DNA from: Pseudomonas fluorescens
GTDB lineage: Bacteria > Pseudomonadota > Gammaproteobacteria > Pseudomonadales > Pseudomonadaceae
DNA length: 64,000 nt
Reading direction: 5' to 3'
NCBI RefSeq assembly: GCF_003732425.1
Contig: NZ_MOBX01000004.1
Location: 62,001-126,000, forward strand
The notes beneath the pieces are model-generated. The model did not search any database. It worked only from the letters and a program-made list of their open reading frames with translations, and was not told the origin of the DNA. The translations under genes and the position numbers were made by a program. The first letter of the stretch is position 1. Each line of letters opens with the position of its first letter. Below, in pieces: positions 8,507 through 16,541 of the stretch.

Positions 8507-9718
8507 ATGGGAAACACTACAGAAGCAAAACTGGCCATCCGCCCGCTCTCCAGAACGCCGATGGACACGTCGATCGTCCTGCTGATGCTTGGCACGACCC
8601 TGTCGATCATCTGGCTGTCATTCACTTACCGCACTTCCTGGGCCGCTTATTGGCCGGACTACAACCACATGGTGTCGAGCCTGCCTGACGCAAGCGCCTG
8701 GGTGCGCTGGGTGTTGGGAGACATAAGCGAGGTCGCATTCTACAAACATGAATTCGCCTCAATCGGACTGCTGGCCGGTGCTTATCTGGCTTACTGGGCG
8801 AATCGAACGGGCAAGGCGTGGCAAGGCTTCGCCATTTGTTACGGCAGCGGACTCTGGCCGTGGCTCGTCACCAGCTCTTTGCTTGGCTTGCTGTTGAGTA
8901 ATCTGCTGTGGGGCTGGACGGTCACTTCCACAAGCTGGCAACCGACTTTCGCCGCCTTCGTCTCTCTGCCGGCGGCCATGGTGTTGATGTTCGGCGGTGG
9001 CTGGAAGGTCACGATCAATGGCGCAATCATGGGTGCCCTGCTGGTTACTCCGATGAGCCTGTTTTTCGTCAACTATGTGGTCAATCCGCTCGAATTGCCT
9101 GTTGTCATCGGTAACGTCTCAGGCATGGCGGTGGCCAGCGTCCTCGCATTCCTGCTCTGCCGGTATCTGCCAGGCCTGGTGAAGTCCGCTCAGACCGGCG
9201 AAGCAAAAAAATCCACATCCGCGCCGTTACCCGAAAAAAAACCTGACTACGGCGTCGTATGGAGCTTGCGTCGTGTACTTGCAGACTTTTCCGAGGCACC
9301 GTTCTATGGCAACGAATGGGCCAGCCTCGGCCTGATACTGGGCGCCTTGCTGGCATTCACCTTGAACCCGCTGAGTCCGGCTTACGGCTCCGCTGTTTTA
9401 CCGCAATTGATCGCTGCACAAGCGCTGACTTCGGCGCTGGGCGTGGTGATCTGGCGGCGGCATTGGATACAGCGCGGCTGGTATCCCACTTACGTGCCAC
9501 TGGTGTCGGTCGTTCCGGCGGCGGTCCTGACGTATGGCGGCAGCTGGTCGGTGATCGCACTCAGTGCGCTACTCGGCGCGTTGATTGCTCCACCGTTGGC
9601 CTGTGCGTTGGCCAAGCGGTTGCCGCCGGACATGCATGGTTTTATCGGCAATGTATTGTCGATGGCCGTGAGCACGGCCGTCATCATTCCGTTGATCGGA
9701 TGGCTGATCGCTGACTGA
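8507..9718 (+). CDS. Unrecognised multi-pass membrane protein with internal duplication
   Basis: I do not recognise this 403-residue protein family. It is very hydrophobic, with around ten likely membrane segments. It is built of two similar halves: YKHEFASIGLLAGAYLAY (about residue 81) matches YGNEWASLGLILGALLAF (about 266), MFGGGWKVTINGAIMGALL matches TYGGSWSVIALSALLGALI, and GNVSGMAVASV matches GNVLSMAVSTAV. A charged cytosolic linker rich in Lys and Ser joins the halves near residues 223-250. Such inverted or tandem duplications are typical of secondary transporters. It starts 14 bases after the amidase gene, so it is surely in the same operon; uptake of the substrate or export of a product is the natural guess. 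Confidence 0.8.
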   Translation: MGNTTEAKLAIRPLSRTPMDTSIVLLMLGTTLSIIWLSFTYRTSWAAYWPDYNHMVSSLPDASAWVRWVLGDISEVAFYKHEFASIGLLAGAYLAYWANRTGKAWQGFAICYGSGLWPWLVTSSLLGLLLSNLLWGWTVTSTSWQPTFAAFVSLPAAMVLMFGGGWKVTINGAIMGALLVTPMSLFFVNYVVNPLELPVVIGNVSGMAVASVLAFLLCRYLPGLVKSAQTGEAKKSTSAPLPEKKPDYGVVWSLRRVLADFSEAPFYGNEWASLGLILGALLAFTLNPLSPAYGSAVLPQLIAAQALTSALGVVIWRRHWIQRGWYPTYVPLVSVVPAAVLTYGGSWSVIALSALLGALIAPPLACALAKRLPPDMHGFIGNVLSMAVSTAVIIPLIGWLIAD

Positions 9719-9734
9719 AGCCTGCCATGTTCAG

Positions 9735-9763
9735 CTGTATCTGGCCTTGAGATCCAGATACAG
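9735..9763 (+). other. Intercistronic hairpin in the amino-acid operon
   Basis: A perfect 10-bp stem (CTGTATCTGG / CCAGATACAG) with a 9-base loop lies between the membrane-protein and asparaginase-like genes. No T-run follows, so it may be an mRNA stability or processing element rather than a terminator. Confidence 0.5.
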
Positions 9764-9795
9764 CACTCACTCATCACAACCGTGCGAGGTATCAA

Positions 9796-10770
9796 ATGGC
9801 GTTGCCAAAACTAGCAATCGCGGCGGTAGGTGGCACCGTAAGCATGCAAGCAAAGTCTGTCGGCGAGGGCGTCATCCCGACGGTTGACGCACACACCCTT
9901 CTGGCTTCAGTGCCGCAATTGCAGACGCAAGCACGCATCACCGTTGAAACCCTTGGGCTGCTGCCCAGCGCATCACTGGATTTCGACTTCCTGTTGAGTG
10001 TTCTTGCCTGGGCGAGCGACCAGGTCAGCCAAGGGGCGATTGGGGTGGTCATTACCCAGGGCACGGACACTCTGGAAGAAACCGCCACATTCCTCGATCA
10101 TCTATGGGATCACGACGAACCGCTGGTCTTGACCGGCGCCATGCGTTCGGCTGCACATCCCGGCGCCGACGGCCCGGCCAACCTGCTGGACGCCTGCCGG
10201 GTGGCATTAGCGGCAAGCAGCCGTCAGCGTGGCGTTCAAGTGGTCATCCATGGGCAGATTCATTCAGCCAATGCCGTACGCAAAGCTGATTCTCTGGCGT
10301 TGCAGGCGTTCTCCTCCCCCATCGTCGGGCCCGCCGGATTGCTGATAGAAGACACGCTTCACTATCTACGTCCCCCCCACAAGCGCACAGTTCTACCGCA
10401 GCCTGGGCACACAGGCCAGAAAATTGCCTTGCTGGAGGCCTCGTTGTCCGCCGATAGTCTGTTTCTGGAAAATGTCATCAAGCTCGGTTATGACGGTCTG
10501 GTCATTGCTGCCTTTGGTGCAGGACATGTTTCCGAGCATTGGGCCGACGTCATCGAAAGCGTTGCCGGAAAAATCCCGGTGATCATTGCGACTCGCACAG
10601 GCTCCGGGTCCACGGCGAAATCTACCTATGGATTCAGGGGCAGTGAGATGGATTTGATCCGGCGCGGCGCGGTGATGGCCGGTTTTGTCTGTCCGCGTAA
10701 AGCGAGGATCCTGTTGTGGCTGCTGGTCGGTTGCCAGCAACAACACAACGTATCGAACTTTCTCGCTTGA
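9796..10770 (+). CDS. L-asparaginase/glutaminase-family protein
   Basis: The 324-residue protein has the two catalytic threonines of the bacterial asparaginase family: Thr14 in AVGGTVSM and Thr90 in TQGTDTLEE, followed by Asp91; Lys in NAVRKADSL stands where the family has its active-site Lys. The block LTGAMRSAAHPGADGPANLL is typical. These enzymes hydrolyse the side-chain amide of Asn or Gln. There is no signal peptide, so it is cytosolic. GAGG lies 8 bases before the ATG. It is the last gene of the operon, 77 bases after the membrane protein and followed by a strong terminator. In this context it may act on a side-chain amide or a pathway intermediate rather than on free asparagine; that is inference. 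Confidence 0.88.
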   Translation: MALPKLAIAAVGGTVSMQAKSVGEGVIPTVDAHTLLASVPQLQTQARITVETLGLLPSASLDFDFLLSVLAWASDQVSQGAIGVVITQGTDTLEETATFLDHLWDHDEPLVLTGAMRSAAHPGADGPANLLDACRVALAASSRQRGVQVVIHGQIHSANAVRKADSLALQAFSSPIVGPAGLLIEDTLHYLRPPHKRTVLPQPGHTGQKIALLEASLSADSLFLENVIKLGYDGLVIAAFGAGHVSEHWADVIESVAGKIPVIIATRTGSGSTAKSTYGFRGSEMDLIRRGAVMAGFVCPRKARILLWLLVGCQQQHNVSNFLA

Positions 10771-10783
10771 TTAATCCGAGCGC

Positions 10784-10817
10784 AAAAAAAGGGCCTGCAA
10801 GTGCAGGCCCTTTTTTG
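10784..10817. terminator. Bidirectional terminator between asparaginase and zapE
   Basis: The stem AAAGGGCCTGC / GCAGGCCCTTTT has an A-run on one side and a T-run on the other, so it can end both the plus-strand amino-acid operon and minus-strand zapE. Confidence 0.92.
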
Positions 10818-10831
10818 TTTTGCGAATCCAC

Positions 10832-11926
10832 TTAAGGCTTGTGCGCCCGCGACAGAAACTCGTGGGACTGCATTTCCAACAGTCGGCTCAGCGTGCGCTG
10901 GAACTCGAAGTTCAGACGGCCGCCGGTGTACAGATCCTTTAGCTCGACCTCAGCCGAAATGATCAGCTTGACGTTACGGTCGTAGAACTCGTCGACCATG
11001 TTGATGAAGCGGCGAGCAATGTCGTCGGTGGTGACACTCATCTGCTCGACACCGCTGAGCAGCACGGCATGGAAGATCTTGCCCAGTTCGATGTAGTCGT
11101 TCTGGCTGCGCGGGCCGTCGCACAGTTCGCGGAAGTCGAACCAGGCCACGTCGTCGCAAGTACGCAGGGCGCGAATCTCGCGGTTTTCGATGATCAGCAC
11201 ATCGTTTTCGACCGCTGCGGTGCACTCCGGCGTCAGTGCCTTGAAGCTCTTGCGCAGGCTTTCGTGAGCAGCTTCGTCGAGCGGATAGTGGAACAACTCG
11301 GCTTGTTCGAGGTGACGCAGGCGGTAGTCGACGCCGCTATCGACGTTGACGATCTCGGTATTCTGCTTGATCAGCGCAATCGCCGGCAGGAAACGCGCGC
11401 GTTGCAGACCGTCCTTGTACAGGCCGTCCGGAACGATGTTCGAGGTCGCGACCAGGGTCACGCCGTTCTTGAACAGCTCTTCCATCAGCGTGCCGAGGAT
11501 CATCGCGTCGGTGATGTCGGAGACGAAGAATTCATCGAAACAGATCACCCGCGACTCGGTCGCGAAGCGCTTGGCGATGATGGTCAGCGGGTTTTTCTCG
11601 CCGCCGAGGGTTTTCATCTCTTCGTGCACGCGCTTCATGAAGCGGTGGAAGTGGGTGCGGGTCTTTTCCTTGAACGGCAGCGCTTCGAAGAAGGTGTCGA
11701 CCAGGTAAGTTTTGCCGCGACCTACGCCGCCCCAGAAATACAGGCCCTTGACCGGCGTCTGATCTTTTTTGCCGAACAGTTTGCTCAGCAGACCCGGCTT
11801 GTTCTGATCGGCGGCGATCAGATCCTCGTACAGACGCTGCAAATGACGCACAGCAGTTTCCTGCGCGGCGTCATGGAAGAAGTCCGGGCGTTTCAGATCA
11901 GCTTGGTATCGTTCTAGGGGCGTCAT
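10832..11926 (-). CDS. zapE: Cell division protein ZapE (AFG1-family ATPase)
   Basis: The 364-residue protein is an AFG1/YhcM family ATPase. The Walker A motif GGVGRGKTYLVDTF is near residue 66 and the Walker B region VICFDEFFVSDITDA near residue 132; the arginine-rich end FEFQRTLSRLLEMQS is typical. In E. coli ZapE acts at the constricting Z-ring under low oxygen or high temperature. The gene is separate from trpS upstream because a terminator lies at 11946-11977. The pairing with zapG nearby (14171) repeats the neighbourhood of cell-division factors seen in other gamma-proteobacteria. Confidence 0.95.
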   Translation of the reverse strand: MTPLERYQADLKRPDFFHDAAQETAVRHLQRLYEDLIAADQNKPGLLSKLFGKKDQTPVKGLYFWGGVGRGKTYLVDTFFEALPFKEKTRTHFHRFMKRVHEEMKTLGGEKNPLTIIAKRFATESRVICFDEFFVSDITDAMILGTLMEELFKNGVTLVATSNIVPDGLYKDGLQRARFLPAIALIKQNTEIVNVDSGVDYRLRHLEQAELFHYPLDEAAHESLRKSFKALTPECTAAVENDVLIIENREIRALRTCDDVAWFDFRELCDGPRSQNDYIELGKIFHAVLLSGVEQMSVTTDDIARRFINMVDEFYDRNVKLIISAEVELKDLYTGGRLNFEFQRTLSRLLEMQSHEFLSRAHKP

Positions 11927-11945
11927 AATTCGTTAGCAAGGCAAC

Positions 11946-11977
11946 AAAAACGGGCCGTCACTGTAGCGACGGCCCGT
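11946..11977 (-). terminator. Rho-independent terminator of trpS
   Basis: On the minus strand a 10-bp perfect stem (ACGGGCCGTC / GACGGCCCGT) is followed by TTTTTGTT, 40 bases after the trpS stop. Confidence 0.9.
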
Positions 11978-12016
11978 GGGAATGGCAATCGGCCCTTGGT
12001 CGGACCGTGCCGCCGA

Positions 12017-13372
12017 TTAGTCCTGAACCGGGGTCAGCGCAACGCGCAGAGCCTCGATGGCCGCGTCCCGCGCCGCAGCGTCGGCGAACGCCGGGCTGTC
12101 ACCGACGCACTCGCCTTCCAGCCACACGCTGAAGCTCAGGTCTTCACTGCGCACGTCCAGTGGCTGGCCGGATTGCAGTTGCTTGGTCACCTGCCCGGCA
12201 GTTTTACCGTCAGCGAAGTTACGCGACAGCAGCAGTTGCTCGCCATCAGCCGCCAGCAAACGGAAACGGAAGCTGCCGTCGTCTTCACGGAAGCTGACGA
12301 AACGCGCGGCTTTTGCAGCTTTCTTCTTGGTGGTCGCGGCCACTTGCACCTGATTGACGAAAGAACGCAGGCCGACGGCCTCACGCAGTTCGTTAAGGAA
12401 CGGCGTTGCCACGGCACGGGCCTTTTTCGCACCGATCTGCAGGATGTCTTCCAGATCTGCCGGACGCTCGATCAACTGGTGATACTTGTCGCGCGCTTCG
12501 CCGAGTTGGTTGTCGAGCAGCTGGAACAGACGGTTCTTCGCCTCGCCCCAACCCAGACCGCCGAGCAGTTCGCTGCGGAATTCGTCAGCCTGCGCTGGCG
12601 AGGCGAACGCCTGGAACAGAGTGAACAGGTGCGAGTTGTCCGGATCCTTGGCTTCGCCTGGCGCTTTGGAGTCGGTGACGATCCGCGAGATCGCATCCTT
12701 CATCTCTTTGGCGCTGGAGAACAACGGGATGGTGTTGTCGTAGCTCTTCGACATCTTGCGACCGTCGAGGCCTGGCAACGTGGCCACGCTTTCTTCGATC
12801 AGCGCTTCAGGCATGGTGAAGAATTCTTTGCCCTGACCGAACAGATGGTTGAAGCGCTGGCCGATATCGCGGGCCATTTCCACGTGCTGGATCTGGTCAC
12901 GACCGACCGGCACCTTGTGCGCGTTGAACATCAGAATGTCCGCCGCCATCAGCACCGGGTAGCTGTAGAGGCCCATGGTGATGCCGGCATCCGGGTCTTC
13001 GCCGGTCTCGACGTTCTTGTCCACCGAGGCCTTGTAGGCGTGCGCGCGGTTGAGCAGGCCCTTGGCCGCGACGCAGGTCAGTAGCCAGGTCAGTTCAGGA
13101 ATTTCCGGGATGTCGGACTGGCGGTAGAAGGTCACGCGGTCGACATCGAGGCCGCCGGCCAGCCAGGTCGCGGCGATTTCCAGACGCGAGCGCTGGATGC
13201 GCAGCGGGTCATCGCATTTGATCAGGGCGTGGTAGTCGGCCAGAAAGTAGAACGAATCGGCATTGCTGTCGCGGCTGGCAAGGATCGCCGGGCGGATGGC
13301 GCCGGCGTAGTTGCCCAAGTGCGGCGTGCCGGTGGTGGTGATGCCGGTGAGGATACGGGTACGGTTCGTCAT
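12017..13372 (-). CDS. trpS: Tryptophanyl-tRNA synthetase
   Basis: This class I aminoacyl-tRNA synthetase charges tRNA-Trp. The 451-residue form, with a long C-terminal extension rich in Lys and Ala around residues 350-370, is the usual Pseudomonas version, longer than the roughly 330 residues of E. coli TrpS. The HIGH-type motif is TPHLGN near residue 14 and the KMSKS motif is GRKMSKSYDN near residue 200. The ATG at 13372 was preferred over a TTG 24 bases upstream because the family begins MTNRTRILTGI. The upstream hydrolase gene ends 24 bases before this start, so the two may be cotranscribed. Confidence 0.97.
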   Translation of the reverse strand: MTNRTRILTGITTTGTPHLGNYAGAIRPAILASRDSNADSFYFLADYHALIKCDDPLRIQRSRLEIAATWLAGGLDVDRVTFYRQSDIPEIPELTWLLTCVAAKGLLNRAHAYKASVDKNVETGEDPDAGITMGLYSYPVLMAADILMFNAHKVPVGRDQIQHVEMARDIGQRFNHLFGQGKEFFTMPEALIEESVATLPGLDGRKMSKSYDNTIPLFSSAKEMKDAISRIVTDSKAPGEAKDPDNSHLFTLFQAFASPAQADEFRSELLGGLGWGEAKNRLFQLLDNQLGEARDKYHQLIERPADLEDILQIGAKKARAVATPFLNELREAVGLRSFVNQVQVAATTKKKAAKAARFVSFREDDGSFRFRLLAADGEQLLLSRNFADGKTAGQVTKQLQSGQPLDVRSEDLSFSVWLEGECVGDSPAFADAAARDAAIEALRVALTPVQD

Positions 13373-13396
13373 GGGTAATCGCTTGTCAGACTGCAA

Positions 13397-14026
13397 TCAA
13401 TTCGAGAGACGCGGCAGGATCAGATCCTTGAGATCGGTCAACTTGCCATGAAAAAAGTGTCCGCATTCTGCCACTTTCAGCAGCTCATGGGGGCGCTGGA
13501 GTTTTTCCGACCAGTCGTAGACCAGTTGCGGATCGATGACTTCGTCGGTTTCCGGCTGGATCACGGTCAGCTCGCCGTGCTGTGGCAGTTGATCCTGCTC
13601 GCCCAGACGCATCACCGCCGGCGCAACCATGAACAGATGTTTCAGCTGCACGCCTTGGGTTTCGAGACGACCGCCGAGACTTGCTGCAACAAATCCACCA
13701 AAGGAGAAACCGAACAGGGTCAACGGCAGATCCGGGTGTTTTTCCCGCAGCCATGCCGCCGCAGCCTGGGCATCGTCGACTTCACCGGTGCCCATGTCGT
13801 GCGAACCTTCGCTGGCGCCGACGCCGCGATAGTTGAAACGCAAGGTGATCCAACCTGCGTCGCGCGCGGTGCGCTGCAGGGTCGAGACGACCTTGTTGAG
13901 CATGGTGCCGCCCTGCACCGGGTTCGGATGACAGATCAGCGCGATGCCGATTGGCTGCTCGTTATCCAGGTACAAAGCTTCGATTTGGCCGACAGGGCCG
14001 GCAATCACTACAGGGGTTTCACGCAT
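13397..14026 (-). CDS. Alpha/beta hydrolase
   Basis: The 209-residue protein is a small alpha/beta hydrolase. The nucleophile elbow is GFSFGG near residue 106, an early block ALICHPNPVQGGTMLNKVV is typical of the YheT/CocE-like esterases conserved in Pseudomonas next to trpS, and the catalytic acid and base fit DEVIDP and CGHFFHGKL near the C-terminus. The ATG at 14026 was chosen because homologous sequence begins at MRETPVVI; the frame stays open upstream to 14179 but would overlap the divergent zapG start. It probably shares a transcript with trpS. The substrate is unknown. Confidence 0.88.
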   Translation of the reverse strand: MRETPVVIAGPVGQIEALYLDNEQPIGIALICHPNPVQGGTMLNKVVSTLQRTARDAGWITLRFNYRGVGASEGSHDMGTGEVDDAQAAAAWLREKHPDLPLTLFGFSFGGFVAASLGGRLETQGVQLKHLFMVAPAVMRLGEQDQLPQHGELTVIQPETDEVIDPQLVYDWSEKLQRPHELLKVAECGHFFHGKLTDLKDLILPRLSN

Positions 14027-14170
14027 CAGCAAAGAAGGAACTCCGTGACCTCGAATCGGGTCGACTCGTCTAGCAAATTGTCTGTGCCAATCTATTGCGA
14101 GTGAATCGCGGTATACAGCGCAGGTTCGAGCCGTTAACGTAAAGCAAAGCCGTTTATAGAGGAAGGACTC

Positions 14171-14605
14171 GTGGAACACTCGCTCTTAGTTTGGTTGTTA
14201 CCGACTCTTGCCCTGGTTGTGGGTGTCGCCATTGGATTCCTGATCGCGCGCGTTGCGCCGAACGCCGCGCCGAGCCGTACGCAGCGTCAACTGGATGATA
14301 TCCAGGAGCGTTTCGACAGTTATCAAAATGAGGTGGTCACCCACTTCAACAGCACCGCGATGCTGGTCAAGAAGCTGACCCAGAGCTATCAGGAAGTGCA
14401 GGATCATCTCGCCGAGGGCGCCAATCGTCTGGCCCTGGACGAGCAGACCCGCCAGCGCCTGATCGCAGCCCTGCACGCTGACGCGGCAGTCGCGCCACGC
14501 GAACGCCTGACGCCACCGCGCGATCAGGAGCCGCCACGTGATTACGCGCCGAAAAGCCCGAACTCGCCGGGCATGCTCGATGAGCACTATGGTCTGAAGA
14601 AGTAA
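14171..14605 (+). CDS. zapG: YhcB/ZapG family inner-membrane protein (DUF1043)
   Basis: The 144-residue protein has one N-terminal membrane helix (residues 5-26) followed by a predicted coiled coil (about 38-105; RQLDDIQERFDSYQNEVV) and a Pro-rich C-terminal tail, the layout of YhcB/ZapG. In E. coli it links cell division with envelope synthesis. The start is GTG at 14171 with a strong GAGGAAGGA about 6 bases upstream. It is divergent from the alpha/beta hydrolase and ends at a strong terminator. Confidence 0.92.
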   Translation: MEHSLLVWLLPTLALVVGVAIGFLIARVAPNAAPSRTQRQLDDIQERFDSYQNEVVTHFNSTAMLVKKLTQSYQEVQDHLAEGANRLALDEQTRQRLIAALHADAAVAPRERLTPPRDQEPPRDYAPKSPNSPGMLDEHYGLKK

Positions 14606-14625
14606 TCCGTCTTCGCTGACAAACA

Positions 14626-14664
14626 AAAGCCCCCGGACAATTCGGTTGTCCGGGGGCTTTTTTG
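14626..14664 (+). terminator. Rho-independent terminator of zapG
   Basis: A 12-13 bp stem (AAGCCCCCGGACAA / TTGTCCGGGGGCTT) with a T-run lies 20 bases after the stop. Confidence 0.93.
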
Positions 14665-14696
14665 TGCCTGTAATCTTTCGGTGTCTGTAGCGGCGC

Positions 14697-14766
14697 CTTC
14701 GCGAGCAGGCTCGCTCCCACAGGGAACTGCATTTCAAATGTGGGAGCGAGCCTGCTCGCGAAGGGG
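14697..14766. repeat. REP inverted pair, family A
   Basis: Second copy of the GCGAGCAGGCTCGCTCCCACA palindromic pair also found at 2906-2973, again between convergent genes (zapG and the OmpA-like gene). Confidence 0.9.
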
Positions 14767-14783
14767 CCAGCACAGTCCACATA

Positions 14784-14817
14784 CAAAAATGCCCGATCAC
14801 AGGGTCGGGCATTTCTT
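14784..14817 (-). terminator. Rho-independent terminator of the OmpA-like lipoprotein gene
   Basis: On the minus strand the stem AAATGCCCGACC / GATCGGGCATTT is followed by T residues, 16 bases after the stop codon. Confidence 0.88.
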
Positions 14818-14832
14818 GATTCAGCCATTCAG

Positions 14833-15567
14833 TTACGGATACTGCTGAACCGTACCCGGCTGTTGCTGCTGACCACCATACTGCTGGCCCGGAATCGCCT
14901 TCAGGTTGACTTCAACCCGACGGTTCTGCGCCCGGCCATTCACATCACCGTTGCTGGCAATGGGGTTATCCGGACCGGCGCCACGGGCCGACAGGTTGGC
15001 ACCGCTGACACCTTGCGAGGTCAAGTAGGTCGCCACGCTCTGCGCTCGACGCTGGGACAGGTCCATGTTGTGCTGGCGGCTGCCAGTGCTGTCGGTGTAG
15101 CCGACGATTTCGATCTGGTTCTGGTTGAATTCTTTCAACGAGTTGGCCAGGTTGTTCAGCGGCTGATAGAAACTGGACGCGATGTTCGCCGAATCGGTGG
15201 CGAAGGTGATGTTGCCCGGCATGATCAGCTTGATCTGATCGCCCTGACGCTGCACTTCAACACCGGTGTTGGCCATGCTCGCGCGTAGTTTGGCTTCTTG
15301 CTTGTCAGCGTAGTAACCATAACCGGCAGCGGATGCACCCACCACAGCCGCACCGATCAGTGCACCTTTGCCGCGGTTGTTGTGGTCGATCGCGGCACCG
15401 GCGAGCGCACCGGCCAGCGCACCGAGGCCGCCGTATTTGGCGGTTTTGCTCATGCCTTGCGAGCCACCGTCGGCCTGGCCCTGATTGTCATACGGGTTAG
15501 GCGAGGCGCAGCCGGACAGCAAGGCCACGGCAGTAGCGACAATAATCAAACGACGCGTGGTGAACAT
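14833..15567 (-). CDS. OmpA-family outer-membrane lipoprotein (YiaD-like)
   Basis: The 244-residue protein begins with a lipoprotein signal (hydrophobic stretch then lipobox LLSGC, Cys about residue 19). Next comes a Gly-rich glycine-zipper segment (YGGLGALAGALAGAAIDHNN, then GALIGAAVVGASAAGYGYY) at about residues 40-85. The C-terminal OmpA domain (about 110-225) carries the peptidoglycan-binding signature IEIVGYTDSTGS with NMDLSQRRAQSVATYL. It anchors outer membrane to cell wall. The tail is rich in Gln, Gly and Pro. The start at 15567 fits the signal peptide and an AGGAG site 7-8 bases upstream. Confidence 0.93.
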   Translation of the reverse strand: MFTTRRLIIVATAVALLSGCASPNPYDNQGQADGGSQGMSKTAKYGGLGALAGALAGAAIDHNNRGKGALIGAAVVGASAAGYGYYADKQEAKLRASMANTGVEVQRQGDQIKLIMPGNITFATDSANIASSFYQPLNNLANSLKEFNQNQIEIVGYTDSTGSRQHNMDLSQRRAQSVATYLTSQGVSGANLSARGAGPDNPIASNGDVNGRAQNRRVEVNLKAIPGQQYGGQQQQPGTVQQYP

Positions 15568-15684
15568 GGAGAGCTCCTGGTTTTTCGCATTCTGTGGTGC
15601 AGCGGCCACTGGGTTAATGGACCTGTGCGGGCGTTGGATCATGACAATGCACAAAAATTCCGCCGACCACTCGTGACAAAATAT

Positions 15685-16329
15685 TTAGGCGCGTACAAAC
15701 GGGTTTTCGCGCATTTCATCCCCCAGACGGGTATCCGGCCCATGCCCTGTTACCACGGTCGCGTCCTCGTCCAGCGTGTACAGCCGCTGCTTGATCGAAC
15801 GCACGATGGTTGCCTGATCGCCACCCCATAAATCCGTGCGCCCTACGCCGCGACGAAACAACGTGTCACCGGCAATCAACAGCTTAGCCTCGGAAAACCA
15901 AAAGCTCATGGAACCGGGTGTATGTCCCGGCGTGTGCAGGGCCACGCCGCAACCACAAGCCAGTTCTTCATCGTCGCTCAACCAGCGATCGGGTGATGGC
16001 ACCGGTGTATACGGCACACCGAACATCTGGCATTGCATTTCGAGGTTGTCCCACAGGAACTGGTCTTCCTTGTGCAAATGCAGGGTCGCACCGGTTTTTT
16101 CCTTCATCTGCCCGGAAGCGAGGAAGTGATCGAGATGCGCGTGGGTGTGGATGATGCTGACGACCTTCAGACCATGCGCATCGAGGCGCGCCATGATCAG
16201 GTCAGGATTGCCGCCCGGGTCGACGACGATGGCTTTTTTGGTGATCGGGTCGCCGATGATCGTGCAGTTGCACTGAAGCGGGCCGACGGGGAAGGTTTCG
16301 CGGATGAGCGCTGGCGTGGCGGCGTGCAT
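15685..16329 (-). CDS. MBL-fold metallo-hydrolase (glyoxalase II-like)
   Basis: The 214-residue protein has the metallo-beta-lactamase fold motif THAHLDH (residues about 57-63), HTPGHTPGSMSFW, the bridging Asp in LLIAGDTLF and the final His in VVTGHGPDT. The family includes YcbL-type type II glyoxalases that hydrolyse S-lactoylglutathione, but activity cannot be assigned. The start at 16329 has AGGAG 6 bases before; an upstream in-frame ATG adds 26 residues without homology. Monocistronic, divergent from the large RTX gene. Confidence 0.9.
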   Translation of the reverse strand: MHAATPALIRETFPVGPLQCNCTIIGDPITKKAIVVDPGGNPDLIMARLDAHGLKVVSIIHTHAHLDHFLASGQMKEKTGATLHLHKEDQFLWDNLEMQCQMFGVPYTPVPSPDRWLSDDEELACGCGVALHTPGHTPGSMSFWFSEAKLLIAGDTLFRRGVGRTDLWGGDQATIVRSIKQRLYTLDEDATVVTGHGPDTRLGDEMRENPFVRA

Positions 16330-16541
16330 GGGAACTCCTGCAAGGTATTGGATTGTTCGCAGGATACGTTTGCCGACCTCAGGATTCCATGCCGCCAGCC
16401 GATGCATCGGTTCTGGGCGCCACGCGTCGGCCAGTCAAAAAATAGTGTCAATATGATGTCACGTGTAACGTTTTTGTTGCAAAATCGCCCTCTGTAGCGG
16501 CCACATCCAGGATAGGCCGCAGCCCATCCAGGAAAATCAGC

